Part shown: positions 26,719 to 35,685 of the stretch, piece after piece
Numbering within the stretch: the stretch's first letter is position 1
Layout: each line of letters starts with the position of its first letter
Assembly: GCF_017104965.1 (NCBI RefSeq)
Contig: NZ_JAAGPR010000002.1
Location: 310,001 to 374,000, forward strand
DNA: 64,000 nucleotides
Source: Paraburkholderia sp. Ac-20340
Lineage (GTDB): Bacteria; Pseudomonadota; Gammaproteobacteria; Burkholderiales; Burkholderiaceae
Direction: 5' to 3'
Notes under the pieces: model-generated
What the model was told of the DNA's origin: nothing
The model's input: the letters and a program-made list of their open reading frames with translations, nothing else
Database searches by the model: none
Program-made: the position numbers and the translations under genes

Positions 26719-27210
26719 TCAATCGGCCAATGCGCACTGCACGGGTTTCGCGGCCAGCAGCGTCGTCAGCACGTCGGGCGCGAGGCTCACGAGATAACCG
26801 CGCTTGCCGCCGTTGAGCCAGATCTGGTCGAGTTCGAGGATCGTCGATTCGACATAGACCGGCATCGCCTTCTTCGTGCCGAACGGCGACGTGCCGCCCA
26901 CCAGATAGCCCGAATGGCGGTTCGCCACTTCCGGCTTGCACGGCTCGACGCTTTTCGCGCCGATCTGCCGCGCGAGATTCTTTGTCGACACCTTGCGGTC
27001 GCCGTGCATGAGGACGATCAGCGGCCTGGCGCGTTCGTCCTCCATCACGAGCGTCTTGACGACGCGATGCTCATCCACGCCAAGCTGGCGCGCGGATTCT
27101 TCCGTGCCGCCGTGATCGACGTACTCGTAGGGATGCTCGCCGAACGCGACGCCCGCGCGGCGCAGCATCTGCGTCGCGGGCGTTTCGGAGACGTGTTTCG
27201 ATTTGCTCAT
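26719..27210 (-). CDS. ybaK: Cys-tRNA(Pro) deacylase, YbaK/EbsC family
   Basis: 163-residue editing hydrolase that removes cysteine mischarged on tRNA-Pro. The conserved lysine lies in the VVKTLV strand, the middle has HGDRKVSTKNLARQIG, and GYLVGGTSPFGTKK is the characteristic glycine-rich motif. The start at 27210 is the likely one; 27219 is an alternative. It follows xerD on the same strand by 108 bases and may belong to the queG-ogt-xerD transcript. Confidence 0.94.
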   Translation of the reverse strand: MSKSKHVSETPATQMLRRAGVAFGEHPYEYVDHGGTEESARQLGVDEHRVVKTLVMEDERARPLIVLMHGDRKVSTKNLARQIGAKSVEPCKPEVANRHSGYLVGGTSPFGTKKAMPVYVESTILELDQIWLNGGKRGYLVSLAPDVLTTLLAAKPVQCALAD

Positions 27211-27318
27211 GGCGCGCATTTTAATGCGCAACGGCGCGGCGTATGCCGGCCGCGCGCATCTGCGTCGACTTCGGCGGCCACTTCGGCGGCCGCTTCGGTG
27301 CCCGCATCGAGCACGCCC

Positions 27319-28395
27319 TCAACCGCGCGGATGATGCTTCGCATGCAGCAGACGCAGACGCTCGCGCGCGACGTGCGTGTAGATCTGCGTGGTCGAAATA
27401 TCGCTATGGCCGAGCAGCAGTTGCACCACGCGCAGATCCGCGCCGTGATTGAGCAGGTGCGTGGCGAACGCGTGCCGCATCGTGTGCGGTGAAAGCGGCG
27501 CGTGCACGCCCGCATGCAGCGCGTGACGCTTGATGATGTGCCAGAACTGCTGGCGCGTCATGCCCTCGGCGCGCGCGGTGACGAACAGCGCATCGCTCGT
27601 GCGTGCGCCCAGCAGCGCCGGGCGCGATTCGCGCAGATAACGCTCAATCCACGCGGACGCCTCTTCGCCGAACGGAATCAGCCGCTCCTTCGAGCCCTTG
27701 CCGAGCACGCGCACGACGCCTTCGTTCAGGCCCACTTCGACGCTCTTGAGCGTGACCAGCTCCGTCACGCGCAGGCCGCTCGCGTACATCAATTCGAGCA
27801 TCGTGCGATCGCGCAGCCCCAGCGGCGTGCTCACATCGGGCGCGCCGAGCAGCGCTTCGACCTGCGCTTCGGTGAGCGTCGTGGGAAAGCGCGGCGCCTG
27901 TTTGGCCGAGCGGATACGCACGGTCGGATCGGCGCTCACACGCTGTTCGCGCAGCGCCCAGCCGTAATAGCGCCGAAACACCGACAGCCGCCGGTTCGCG
28001 GAAGTCGATTTATCGTCCTTGCGGCGCGCGCTGTAGGCGATCAGATCGTCTTCCTGCACGACGTCGAGTCCGTGTTCGCGCGCCCGCGCGAGCCAGTCGG
28101 CGAACAGGCGCAGATCGCGGCGATACGCGTCGAGCGTGTTGCGCGAGAGATTGTGTTCGAGCCACATGGCGTCGCAGAACGTGTCGATGGCGAGCTGGCT
28201 CGCAGCAAGCGACTGCGCCGCAGCGGGCGTGAGTGCGCCTTCTTCGGCTTCGTCCGCGTCTTCCACGTGGAGTGGGTCTTCGTCGATGAAACCGTCATCG
28301 GCATCGTCGGCGTAGTCTTCGCCGGACGTGGGATCGTCGTCTTCGTGAATGTCGTGCTGATCGTTCATGTCGTTCAATGCTTGCGGCGTGTTCAT
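27319..28395 (-). CDS. xerD: Site-specific tyrosine recombinase XerD with acidic N-terminal extension
   Basis: Resolves chromosome dimers at dif together with XerC and FtsK. The 358 residues are about 60 more than E. coli XerD. Catalytic residues are Arg209, Lys233, His304, Arg307, His330 and Tyr339. The SAM-like core-binding domain starts near residue 67 (LAIDTFCDAMW). The first 60 residues are very acidic, with long Asp/Glu runs, and look disordered. No internal start codon close to the core suggests a shorter form, so the extension is probably real. It begins four bases after the ogt stop. Confidence 0.93.
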   Translation of the reverse strand: MNTPQALNDMNDQHDIHEDDDPTSGEDYADDADDGFIDEDPLHVEDADEAEEGALTPAAAQSLAASQLAIDTFCDAMWLEHNLSRNTLDAYRRDLRLFADWLARAREHGLDVVQEDDLIAYSARRKDDKSTSANRRLSVFRRYYGWALREQRVSADPTVRIRSAKQAPRFPTTLTEAQVEALLGAPDVSTPLGLRDRTMLELMYASGLRVTELVTLKSVEVGLNEGVVRVLGKGSKERLIPFGEEASAWIERYLRESRPALLGARTSDALFVTARAEGMTRQQFWHIIKRHALHAGVHAPLSPHTMRHAFATHLLNHGADLRVVQLLLGHSDISTTQIYTHVARERLRLLHAKHHPRG

Positions 28396-28399
28396 CGCA

Positions 28400-29014
28400 T
28401 CAGCGAATCTTGACGCCTTCGTGCGCGAGCAGCCAGCGCTTCACATCGCGGAAAAACCCGTCGCCGCCATGATGCGAGAAGCCGCCGATGCCATTCGCCC
28501 CCACCACGCGATGGCAGGGAATCACGATCGGAAAGTAGTTCGAACCGCACGCCTGCCCCACCGCGCGCGCGTTGATGGTGCCGACGCGTTTGGCCAGTTC
28601 GCCGTAAGTCAGCACGGTGCCGAGCCCGATCGAACAGATGCCGTCCCACACGCGGCGCTGGAAATCGGTGCCGAGCGGCGCGAGCGGCAAATCGAACGGC
28701 GCGGCCGCGTCGTGCAGATAGCGCTCGATCTGCGCGGCGGCGCGTTCCGCCAGTGCCGATGTGGGCGCGAGATCCGGCGTGTCGCCCGGCAGATAGACGA
28801 TATCGCGCACGCCGTCCTCGCCCGTGACGATGCCCACCTTGCCGAACGGCGCGCCGATCACCGCGTGGTAGTCGCGCGGCGCGATCTTGCGGATCGCCTG
28901 GCGGCTGGGCGCGCGTTCGGGCGCTGCGGGCGCTGCCGGTGGAACCTGCGCGGCTTCGCGCATCGCCGCGTCTTGCGCGTCGTCCCACAGTGAATATGAT
29001 GCCGATGCCTTCAT
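28400..29014 (-). CDS. ogt: Methylated-DNA-[protein]-cysteine S-methyltransferase
   Basis: Suicide repair protein that takes the methyl group from O6-methylguanine. 204 residues. The acceptor cysteine is Cys167 in PCHRV, preceded by the DNA-binding helix with RAVGQACGSN (arginine finger). About 50 N-terminal residues, Pro/Ala-rich, precede the ribonuclease-like domain. AAGGAGAG lies upstream of the ATG. It is in one minus-strand run queG-ogt-xerD with very short gaps. Confidence 0.94.
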   Translation of the reverse strand: MKASASYSLWDDAQDAAMREAAQVPPAAPAAPERAPSRQAIRKIAPRDYHAVIGAPFGKVGIVTGEDGVRDIVYLPGDTPDLAPTSALAERAAAQIERYLHDAAAPFDLPLAPLGTDFQRRVWDGICSIGLGTVLTYGELAKRVGTINARAVGQACGSNYFPIVIPCHRVVGANGIGGFSHHGGDGFFRDVKRWLLAHEGVKIR

Positions 29015-29059
29015 CGTCGCTCTCCTTGAACCGCCTGCCTGAAGCCCGATCGAGCGGCT

Positions 29060-30370
29060 TCAGGCCGCTTCCAGCGCCCATTGCACATGTTCGCGCACGA
29101 TCGCCGATTCGTCATTTTCGCGCGCCCGCAGCGCCGCGACCATCGCCGCGCGCCACGCCGGCGCATCGTGCGCGCCCGCCGCGCGCAGCGCATTGCCCAT
29201 CGCCACCGCGATATTGCGCGACCAGCTTTCGAAACCGATGCGCCGGATCGCACTGCCCTGCATGCGCTCGTCGAACTGCGCGGCGCTCCAGCCGAACAAC
29301 TCGACGAGACTCGCGCGATCGAGCCCGTGGCGCACATCGAAATCGGCAACGGGCGCCGCCTGCGCGAACTTGTTCCACGGACACACGAGCTGGCAATCGT
29401 CGCAACCATAAACGCGATTGCCGATCAGCTCGCGCATCTCCACCGGAATGCTGCCCTTGAGTTCGATCGTCAGATAGGAAATGCAGCGCCGCGCATCGAC
29501 GCGATACGGCTCGGTGATCGCGCCCGTCGGGCATGCGGCGATGCAGCGCGTGCAACTGCCGCAGTGCGAGCCCGGCGTTTCGGGCGCGGCCGATTCGGGA
29601 TCGTCGGCGTCGGGCGGCAGCGGCACATCCACATAAATCTCGCCGAGAAAGAACAGCGAACCCGCGTCGCGCTGCAACAGCAGCGTGTGCTTGCCGCGCC
29701 AGCCAATCCCGGCCTTCTGCGCGAGTTCCACTTCGAGCACCGGCGCCGAATCCGTGAAGACACGAAACCCAAACGCGCCGATTTCCGCTTCGATGCGTTC
29801 GGCCAGTTGCTGCAGGCGCGCGCGCATGACCTTGTGATAGTCGCGGCCGCGCGCGTAGATCGACACGACCGCCGCCTGCGGGTCGGCCAGGCGCGCGTGC
29901 TCGCGATGGCGCCAGTCTTGCGAAGCACTTTCGGGCATCTTTCCCGATCCCTGCGCGAGGGCGTCGGCATCGAGCGTTGCAGCCGGTAAATAGGCCATGC
30001 GGGCCGTGATAACGCGTCGCGTACCGGCCACAAGCTCGGCGGGCCTCGCGCGTTTCATGCCATGTTTGGCCATATAATCCATCTCGCCGTGGCAGCCCGC
30101 TTCGAGCCACGCGGCAAGGCCCGCCTCGGCATGAGACAGGTCGGTGTCGCTGATACCGATCGCACCGAACCCCAGCTCGCGCCCCCATGCGCGGATACGC
30201 GTCGCGAGTGCGGCCAGCGCCGCTTCGTCGAGCACAGCAGCCGGCTCCTGAGCCGCCGCGCCCATGCCTGGCATCACGTTCGACGCCGCGTTCGATTCTG
30301 TCGATTCGTTCGATGTGGCTGCTGCGTTCACTGCGCGCGCCTCGTTCGAGGGGGAAAGCAAGGGGTTCAT
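29060..30370 (-). CDS. queG: Epoxyqueuosine reductase
   Basis: Cobalamin and two-[4Fe-4S] enzyme that makes queuosine from epoxyqueuosine in tRNA wobble position 34. 436 residues; the two clusters are in CGSCTRCIAACP and CDDCQLVCPWNKF. A HEAT-like C-terminal part follows, with KxxxR-type residues. The family-like sequence begins near residue 46 (LDEAALAALATRI). Starts at 30370 (ATG), 30274 or 30265 are all possible; the first leaves only 17 bases to the divergent tsaE start. First gene of queG-ogt-xerD. Confidence 0.94.
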   Translation of the reverse strand: MNPLLSPSNEARAVNAAATSNESTESNAASNVMPGMGAAAQEPAAVLDEAALAALATRIRAWGRELGFGAIGISDTDLSHAEAGLAAWLEAGCHGEMDYMAKHGMKRARPAELVAGTRRVITARMAYLPAATLDADALAQGSGKMPESASQDWRHREHARLADPQAAVVSIYARGRDYHKVMRARLQQLAERIEAEIGAFGFRVFTDSAPVLEVELAQKAGIGWRGKHTLLLQRDAGSLFFLGEIYVDVPLPPDADDPESAAPETPGSHCGSCTRCIAACPTGAITEPYRVDARRCISYLTIELKGSIPVEMRELIGNRVYGCDDCQLVCPWNKFAQAAPVADFDVRHGLDRASLVELFGWSAAQFDERMQGSAIRRIGFESWSRNIAVAMGNALRAAGAHDAPAWRAAMVAALRARENDESAIVREHVQWALEAA

Positions 30371-30387
30371 CACGCCATTTTACGAGA

Positions 30388-30981
30388 ATGCCCGACACGC
30401 CCGATCAGTCCGACCAGGACCACGCGAGCTTGCCCGCTGCCCCCGTTCAACTCGAACGCCGCTTCGAGCTCGCTGACGAAGCCGCCACCGATGCGTTCGG
30501 CGCACGCTTTGCGCACGCGCTCGACGCCCTGCGCACGCAGGATGCCGGCCAGCCGGCGCCTGCCGCGCCTGCATTCTCCGGCCTGCACGTGCAGTTGCTC
30601 GGCGACCTCGGCGCGGGAAAAACCTCGCTCGTGCGCGCCGCGCTGCGCGCGCTCGGCCATAACGGCCGCGTGCGCAGCCCCACCTACACGCTCGTCGAGC
30701 CCTACACCGTCGCGCGCCCCGACGATGCCGGCGGGGAACTCCAGCTTTACCACTTCGATCTGTATCGATTCAGCGATCCGGCCGAATGGGCCGACGCCGG
30801 CTTTCGCGAATATTTCGCGCAAGGTGCGGTCTGTCTCGTCGAATGGCCGCAACGCGCGGGTGGCCTGCTCGGCGTGCCCGACCTCGTATTCCAGCTCGAA
30901 CCCGGCCCGCTTGGCGAAGGCCGCGTGCTCACCGCATACGCATACAGCGCATCAGGAAAGGCATGTCTAGAAAGATGTTAA
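30388..30981 (+). CDS. tsaE: tRNA threonylcarbamoyladenosine biosynthesis ATPase TsaE
   Basis: ATPase partner of TsaB-TsaD in making t6A37 on ANN-decoding tRNAs. 197 residues, longer than E. coli (153) owing to Ala/Pro-rich inserts. The P-loop GDLGAGKTS lies near residues 72-80, and SPTYTLVE plus YHFDLYR are family motifs. The start at 30388 was chosen because the family begins just after it. The last 19 bases overlap amiC, so the two are cotranscribed, as in many proteobacteria. Confidence 0.94.
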   Translation: MPDTPDQSDQDHASLPAAPVQLERRFELADEAATDAFGARFAHALDALRTQDAGQPAPAAPAFSGLHVQLLGDLGAGKTSLVRAALRALGHNGRVRSPTYTLVEPYTVARPDDAGGELQLYHFDLYRFSDPAEWADAGFREYFAQGAVCLVEWPQRAGGLLGVPDLVFQLEPGPLGEGRVLTAYAYSASGKACLERC

Positions 30982-32492
30982 TCAAACCGTTCCGCTCGAT
31001 CGAGTCGGCCGCCACCGCCACGCACAACTGGCGGCGCCGGCAGATCCTGAAAGCGGGCGCGTCCTCGCTGGTGCTCGGCCTGGCCGTTCCGCGCCTCGCG
31101 TGGGCCAATTCGGTGATGGGCGTGCGGGTCTGGCCCGCGCGCGATTACACGCGCGTCACCATCGAATCGGATCAGCCGCTCACGACCACGCAAACGCTGC
31201 TGCAAAATCCCGACCGGCTCGTGGTCGACCTGACCGGTCTCGATCTCGACGACGCGCTGAAGAACCTCGTCTCCAAGATCACGCCGAACGATCCGCAGAT
31301 CCAGGCCGTGCGCGTCGGGCAATATCAGCCGCATGTCGTGCGCATGGTGTTCGACCTCAAGGGTTCGGTGAAGCCGCAGGTGTTCACGCTGCAGCCGGTC
31401 GGCTCGTACAAGTACCGGCTGGTGTTCGACCTCTATCCGGCGGTCGCGCCCGATCCGCTCATGGATCTGCTCGCGCAGACCGAGCGCAAGCAGCAGCAGC
31501 TCGACGCGCATCAGGCGCTGCGTGACAGCGCGCCTTCGACGCCCTCCACGCTCGCCGGTCCGAACACGCCGCCCGCGCACGACAACAGCGAAGCCTTTTT
31601 CCAGCGTTACGCGCAGAACGACGGCAGCGCCGCGCCCCGGCCCACGCCGCCGGTGCCGCCCGCTGTCATCGCGAAGCCGAAGCCCGCGCCCAAACCGCCC
31701 GTCGTGGCCCAGAACGACGACGACGCCAAGGACGACGACAACTACGGCTTCACCACGCCGAAGTCGAACAAGGGCGGCACCACGCGTCTCTTGACCGTGG
31801 CGATCGACCCCGGCCACGGCGGCGAGGACCCGGGCGCGATCGGCAGCGCCGGCACGTATGAAAAGCACGTGGCGCTCGATATCGCCAAGAAGCTGCGCGC
31901 GAAGATCGACGCCCAGCCCAATATGCGCGCGATGATGACGCGCGACGCCGACTTCTTCGTGCCGCTGAACGTGCGCGTGCAGAAGGCGCGCCGCGTGGGC
32001 GCAGATCTGTTCGTGTCGATTCACGCCGATGCGTTCACTACGCCTTCGGCGCGTGGCTCGTCGGTGTTCGCGCTCTCGGAGCACGGCGCGTCGAGCGCGG
32101 CCGCGCGCTGGATGGCGAACAAGGAAAACTCGTCGGACCAGATCGGCGGCATCAACGTGAAGACGTCCGATGCGGCCGTGAATCGCGCCCTCTTCGACAT
32201 GTCCACCACGGCGCAGATTCGCGATTCGCTGCGCTACGGCGGCTTCGTGCTCAACGAAGTGGGCGAGATCAACCATCTGCACAAGGGTTCGGTCGAACAG
32301 GCCGGCTTCGCGGTGCTCAAGGCGCCCGATATTCCGTCGATCCTCGTGGAAACGGCCTTCATCAGCAATCCCGAAGAAGAAACGCGCCTGAACGACGACG
32401 CCTATCGCGAGAAGATGGCCAACGCGATTCTCAAGGGCATCAAGCGCTATTTCGCGGCCAATCCGCCGCTGGCGAAGAACCGCATGACCTGA
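30963..32492 (+). CDS. amiC: N-acetylmuramoyl-L-alanine amidase (AmiC-type)
   Basis: Periplasmic zinc amidase that cuts the peptide stem from murein during cell separation. 509 residues. A Tat signal is seen (RRRQILKAGASS near 24-35, then a hydrophobic stretch ending Ala-Trp-Ala). An AMIN domain is at about 50-150, then a Pro/Asp-rich linker, and the Amidase_3 domain from about 275 starts with VAIDPGHGGEDPGAIG. A later histidine in SIHADAF and a glutamate in ILVETAF complete the site. AGGAAAGG precedes the ATG. A strong terminator follows. Confidence 0.95.
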   Translation: MSRKMLIKPFRSIESAATATHNWRRRQILKAGASSLVLGLAVPRLAWANSVMGVRVWPARDYTRVTIESDQPLTTTQTLLQNPDRLVVDLTGLDLDDALKNLVSKITPNDPQIQAVRVGQYQPHVVRMVFDLKGSVKPQVFTLQPVGSYKYRLVFDLYPAVAPDPLMDLLAQTERKQQQLDAHQALRDSAPSTPSTLAGPNTPPAHDNSEAFFQRYAQNDGSAAPRPTPPVPPAVIAKPKPAPKPPVVAQNDDDAKDDDNYGFTTPKSNKGGTTRLLTVAIDPGHGGEDPGAIGSAGTYEKHVALDIAKKLRAKIDAQPNMRAMMTRDADFFVPLNVRVQKARRVGADLFVSIHADAFTTPSARGSSVFALSEHGASSAAARWMANKENSSDQIGGINVKTSDAAVNRALFDMSTTAQIRDSLRYGGFVLNEVGEINHLHKGSVEQAGFAVLKAPDIPSILVETAFISNPEEETRLNDDAYREKMANAILKGIKRYFAANPPLAKNRMT

Positions 32493-32515
32493 GCGCACGC
32501 GTCAGTGCATCGCGC

Positions 32516-32556
32516 GAAAAAAACGCCGCGCATCCTTCGGGGTGCGCGGCGTTTTT
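32516..32556. terminator. Bidirectional terminator between amiC and eamA
   Basis: A run of A, then ACGCCGCGCATCC-TTCG-GGGTGCGCGGCGT and a run of T: about 17 pairs counting the A/T flanks, one G-T wobble, capped by a stable C(TTCG)G tetraloop. It serves both convergent genes. Confidence 0.93.
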
Positions 32557-32592
32557 CGTTGTGGCGTGTGCCCGGCTTGTCGGGCAGCGGCC

Positions 32593-33492
32593 TTATGTGC
32601 GCGCCGCCAGCCGCTGTCTCAGCCAGCCGCCGAACACGTTCACCATCAGCCCCGCCATCACCAGCGCCGCGCCGCCCACTTGTGCGGCGCTCAAGCGCTC
32701 GCCCAGCAGCAGCGCCGCCGAAGCCAGCCCGACGATCGGCACGAGCAGCGAAAACGGCGCCACCTGGCTGGCCGGATACTTCGACAGCAGACGGCTCCAG
32801 AGGCTGTAGCCGAGAATCGTCGCGATAAACGCCAGATAGACGATCGCCCCGATCGACGGCATGCCGATGCCCGCGAGCGCGCTTTCGATGCGCTGCGGCC
32901 CTTCGATGAAGTACGAGAGCACGAAGAACGGCAGCGGCGGAATCAGGCTCGCCCACACCACGAGGCCGACCAGATCGACCTTGCCCACCTTCTTCGTGAC
33001 GATATTGCCGAGCGCCCACATGCAGGCCGCGCAGAGCGTGAGCACGAAACCGGCGACGGTCATGGTCTGCGCGCTCGCCCCGCCCGCCGTCGATTGCAGC
33101 CCGATCACCGCCAGCCCGCCCGCCGCGATCAACAGGCCGATGACGTTCTGCGCGCCAAACCGCTCGCCGAGGAAAAACGCCGCGAACACCAGCGTGAAAA
33201 ACGCCTGCGCCTGCAGCACGACCGACGCGAGACCGGCGGGCATGCCCACGTACATCGCGGTGAACAGAAACGCGAACTGGCCGAACGAGATCGTCGCGCC
33301 GTAGGCGAGCAGCCAGCGCAGCGGCAGCTTCGGGCGCTTCACGAACAACACGGCCGGGAACGCGGCCAGCGTGAAGCGCAGCGCGCCCAGCAGCAAGGGC
33401 GGCACGCCATGCAGGCCCACCTTGATCACGACAAAATTCACGCCCCACGCGACCACCACGACCAGCGCGAGCAACAAGTCCTTCGGCGACAT
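32593..33492 (-). CDS. eamA: EamA/DMT-family exporter, close to E. coli EamA
   Basis: 299 residues, ten helices, two EamA repeats, inner membrane. The opening MSPKDLLLALVVVVAWG and the next stretch NFVVIKVGLH closely resemble E. coli EamA (YdeD), which exports O-acetylserine and cysteine; GMPAGLASVVLQAQAFFT also matches as remembered. The substrate is therefore a reasonable inference. GGAG lies ahead of the ATG. Single gene. Confidence 0.88.
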   Translation of the reverse strand: MSPKDLLLALVVVVAWGVNFVVIKVGLHGVPPLLLGALRFTLAAFPAVLFVKRPKLPLRWLLAYGATISFGQFAFLFTAMYVGMPAGLASVVLQAQAFFTLVFAAFFLGERFGAQNVIGLLIAAGGLAVIGLQSTAGGASAQTMTVAGFVLTLCAACMWALGNIVTKKVGKVDLVGLVVWASLIPPLPFFVLSYFIEGPQRIESALAGIGMPSIGAIVYLAFIATILGYSLWSRLLSKYPASQVAPFSLLVPIVGLASAALLLGERLSAAQVGGAALVMAGLMVNVFGGWLRQRLAART

Positions 33493-33720
33493 CCCCAGCT
33501 CCGGTTATTGTTCTGTCAAATGAATCTGTAAGTTTAACGGTTGCGTCGCTCATGCGTCGGGCGCGGTGGGGTGGTCTCGGGGCAAAGCCTTACACGGGCT
33601 TAGCGGCAGTCCGTCAGAGCGGGCGTTAGAATGGGCGCCTGTCAGCGCGGTGCCCGCACCGCCGCATCCAGCGTTCTCCATACCTCGCATTCGTACCGTC
33701 CGGTTCATCAAGGAAGCGTC

Positions 33721-34605
33721 ATGTCCTCATCGATCAAAGCGGTCCTCAAGCCCCATCAGCGCGACATCGGCAATCTGTTCGTGCGCCGCGTGCTGCCCGC
33801 GATGGCCGCGCGTCTCGTCGGCCCGTTCATCTTTTTCGACCACATGGGCCCGGCCAAACTCGCCGACGGCGCCGGTGTCGATGTGCGCCCGCATCCGCAT
33901 ATCGGCCTCGCCACGGTCACGTATCTGTACGACGGCGCCCTGATGCACCGCGACTCCCTCGGCTCGAATCAGAAAATTCTGCCCGGCGACGTCAACTGGA
34001 TGACGGCGGGACGCGGCATCGTCCATTCGGAGCGCACGCCCGACGAAGACCGCAACACCGGCCTGACGATGCACGGCATCCAGACCTGGGTGGCGCTGCC
34101 GCTCGAACACGAAGACACCGATCCCTCGTTCTTCCACCACGCAGCCGCCACGCTGCCGAAGGTCGAGCGCAACGGCGTGTCGATGTGCGTGATCGCGGGC
34201 ACGGCGTTCGGCGCGACCGCGCCCGTCAAGACCTTCTCCGGCACGCTCTACGTGGCCGCCGATTTCGCGCCGGGCAGCGCCATCGCGCTCGATTCAGAGC
34301 ATGAGGAACGCGGCGTCTATCTGGTCGAAGGCGACCTCGCGATCGACGGCACGCCGCTCGAACAGCACACCATGGCCGTGCTCACGCCGGGCGAAACCGT
34401 CACGCTCGCCAGCACCAATGGCGCACGCGTGATGTTGCTGGGCGGCGAAAAGCTCGACGGCGAACGCTTTATCGAATGGAATTTCGTCGCCAGTTCGCGC
34501 GAGAAGATCGAAGCCGCGAAGGCCGCGTGGACGCGCCAGGAAATGGGGCAGGTGCCGGGCGAAACGGAATGGATTCCGCTGCCCGAGAAAAAGCCGGCGC
34601 ACTGA
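33721..34605 (+). CDS. Pirin family protein
   Basis: 294-residue bicupin. The N-terminal cupin holds the metal-binding histidines in VRPHPHIGLATVTYLYDG and the later MTAGRGIVHSE, typical of pirins. Some members are quercetin dioxygenases or oxidative-stress proteins; the specific role is not fixed here. The ATG at 33721 starts the family sequence. The next gene is a thioredoxin-like protein 99 bases downstream. Confidence 0.92.
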   Translation: MSSSIKAVLKPHQRDIGNLFVRRVLPAMAARLVGPFIFFDHMGPAKLADGAGVDVRPHPHIGLATVTYLYDGALMHRDSLGSNQKILPGDVNWMTAGRGIVHSERTPDEDRNTGLTMHGIQTWVALPLEHEDTDPSFFHHAAATLPKVERNGVSMCVIAGTAFGATAPVKTFSGTLYVAADFAPGSAIALDSEHEERGVYLVEGDLAIDGTPLEQHTMAVLTPGETVTLASTNGARVMLLGGEKLDGERFIEWNFVASSREKIEAAKAAWTRQEMGQVPGETEWIPLPEKKPAH

Positions 34606-34704
34606 GCCAGCCAACACCATCGGAAGCCTGCGAACGCCCGATATTGAAGCGCGGTGTTTCGCCCCCATCTTCGCGAAAGACGGAATTTTCCCAACGAGGA
34701 CGCA

Positions 34705-35553
34705 ATGGATACCACTCTGGCCACTTTTGAAAAGGACGTGATCGAAGCGTCGGCGCTCGCGCCCGTGCTGGTCGACTTCTGGGCGCCGTGGTGCGGCCCA
34801 TGCAAATCGCTCGGCCCGATGCTCGAAAAGCTCGAAGCCGAATACGCGGGCAAATGGAAGCTCGTGAAAGTGAACGTCGACGAAAACCAGGAGCTGGCGG
34901 CGCATTTTCAGGTGCGCAGCATTCCGCACGTCGTCGCTTTCGCGGATCGCCAGGCCGTGGACCAGTTTATCGGCGTGCTGCCGGAAGGCCAGTTGCGCGC
35001 CTTTCTCGACCGCCTGATCCCGAATTCGGCCGACGCCGCGCGCATCGCCGCTCAGGAAGCGCTCGCCGAAGGCCGCCGCGAGGACGCCTATGAAGCGCTG
35101 CAGGCGGCGCTGGCCTACGACCCGGGCTTCGACGAAGCGCGCATGGACCTGATCGAGCTGCTGCTCGCCGACAACCGCGCCGACGAAGCGCACAAGGAAG
35201 TCGACCTGCTCTCGCCCAAGACCACGCAGGGCATCGACGCGCGTTTCAATGCGCTCAAGACGCGTCTGGACGCGCTCGACGCCTCCGCCGATCTGCCGCC
35301 GACCGATGCGCTGGAAGCGCGCGTCGCCAGCCATCCGGAAGATCTGGAAGCGCGTTTCGATCTGGCGAGCGCGCTGATTGCGCGCCGCAAATACGCGGGC
35401 GCGCTGGAGCATCTGCTGGAAATCGTGAAGCGCGATCGCACCTTCCGCGAGGATATCGGCCGCAAAACGATGTTGTCGGTGTTCGATCTGGCCGACCATC
35501 AGCCGCAACTGGTCAGCGAATGGCGCCGCAAGCTGAGCGCGACGCTGAACTGA
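34705..35553 (+). CDS. Thioredoxin-TPR protein, CnoX/YbbN-like
   Basis: 282 residues. Thioredoxin fold at 1-110 with an intact WCGPC (Cys30, Cys33), followed by TPR-like helices to the end. The layout is that of CnoX (YbbN), a redox-linked holdase chaperone. E. coli CnoX lacks the CxxC pair, so the protein here may also reduce disulphides (family knowledge plus inference). GAGGA precedes the ATG at 34705. It ends at a clear terminator. Confidence 0.9.
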   Translation: MDTTLATFEKDVIEASALAPVLVDFWAPWCGPCKSLGPMLEKLEAEYAGKWKLVKVNVDENQELAAHFQVRSIPHVVAFADRQAVDQFIGVLPEGQLRAFLDRLIPNSADAARIAAQEALAEGRREDAYEALQAALAYDPGFDEARMDLIELLLADNRADEAHKEVDLLSPKTTQGIDARFNALKTRLDALDASADLPPTDALEARVASHPEDLEARFDLASALIARRKYAGALEHLLEIVKRDRTFREDIGRKTMLSVFDLADHQPQLVSEWRRKLSATLN

Positions 35554-35566
35554 ACCAGATGGAAGG

Positions 35567-35595
35567 AAAAAGCCCGCGAAATGCGGGCTTTTTTT
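35567..35595 (+). terminator. Terminator of the thioredoxin-TPR gene
   Basis: AAAAAGCCCGC-gaaat-GCGGGC followed by seven T residues, starting 14 bases after the stop. Between convergent genes; the A run also makes it usable from the minus strand. Confidence 0.9.
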
Positions 35596-35685
35596 GTGGA
35601 AGCGGGGAAAGCAGCGCCCGGCCGCGGCGTGTCTTGCGCTTGTGCCGCAAGCTGCCGACGCAGGCCGCCGATCCCCTCAACCGCT

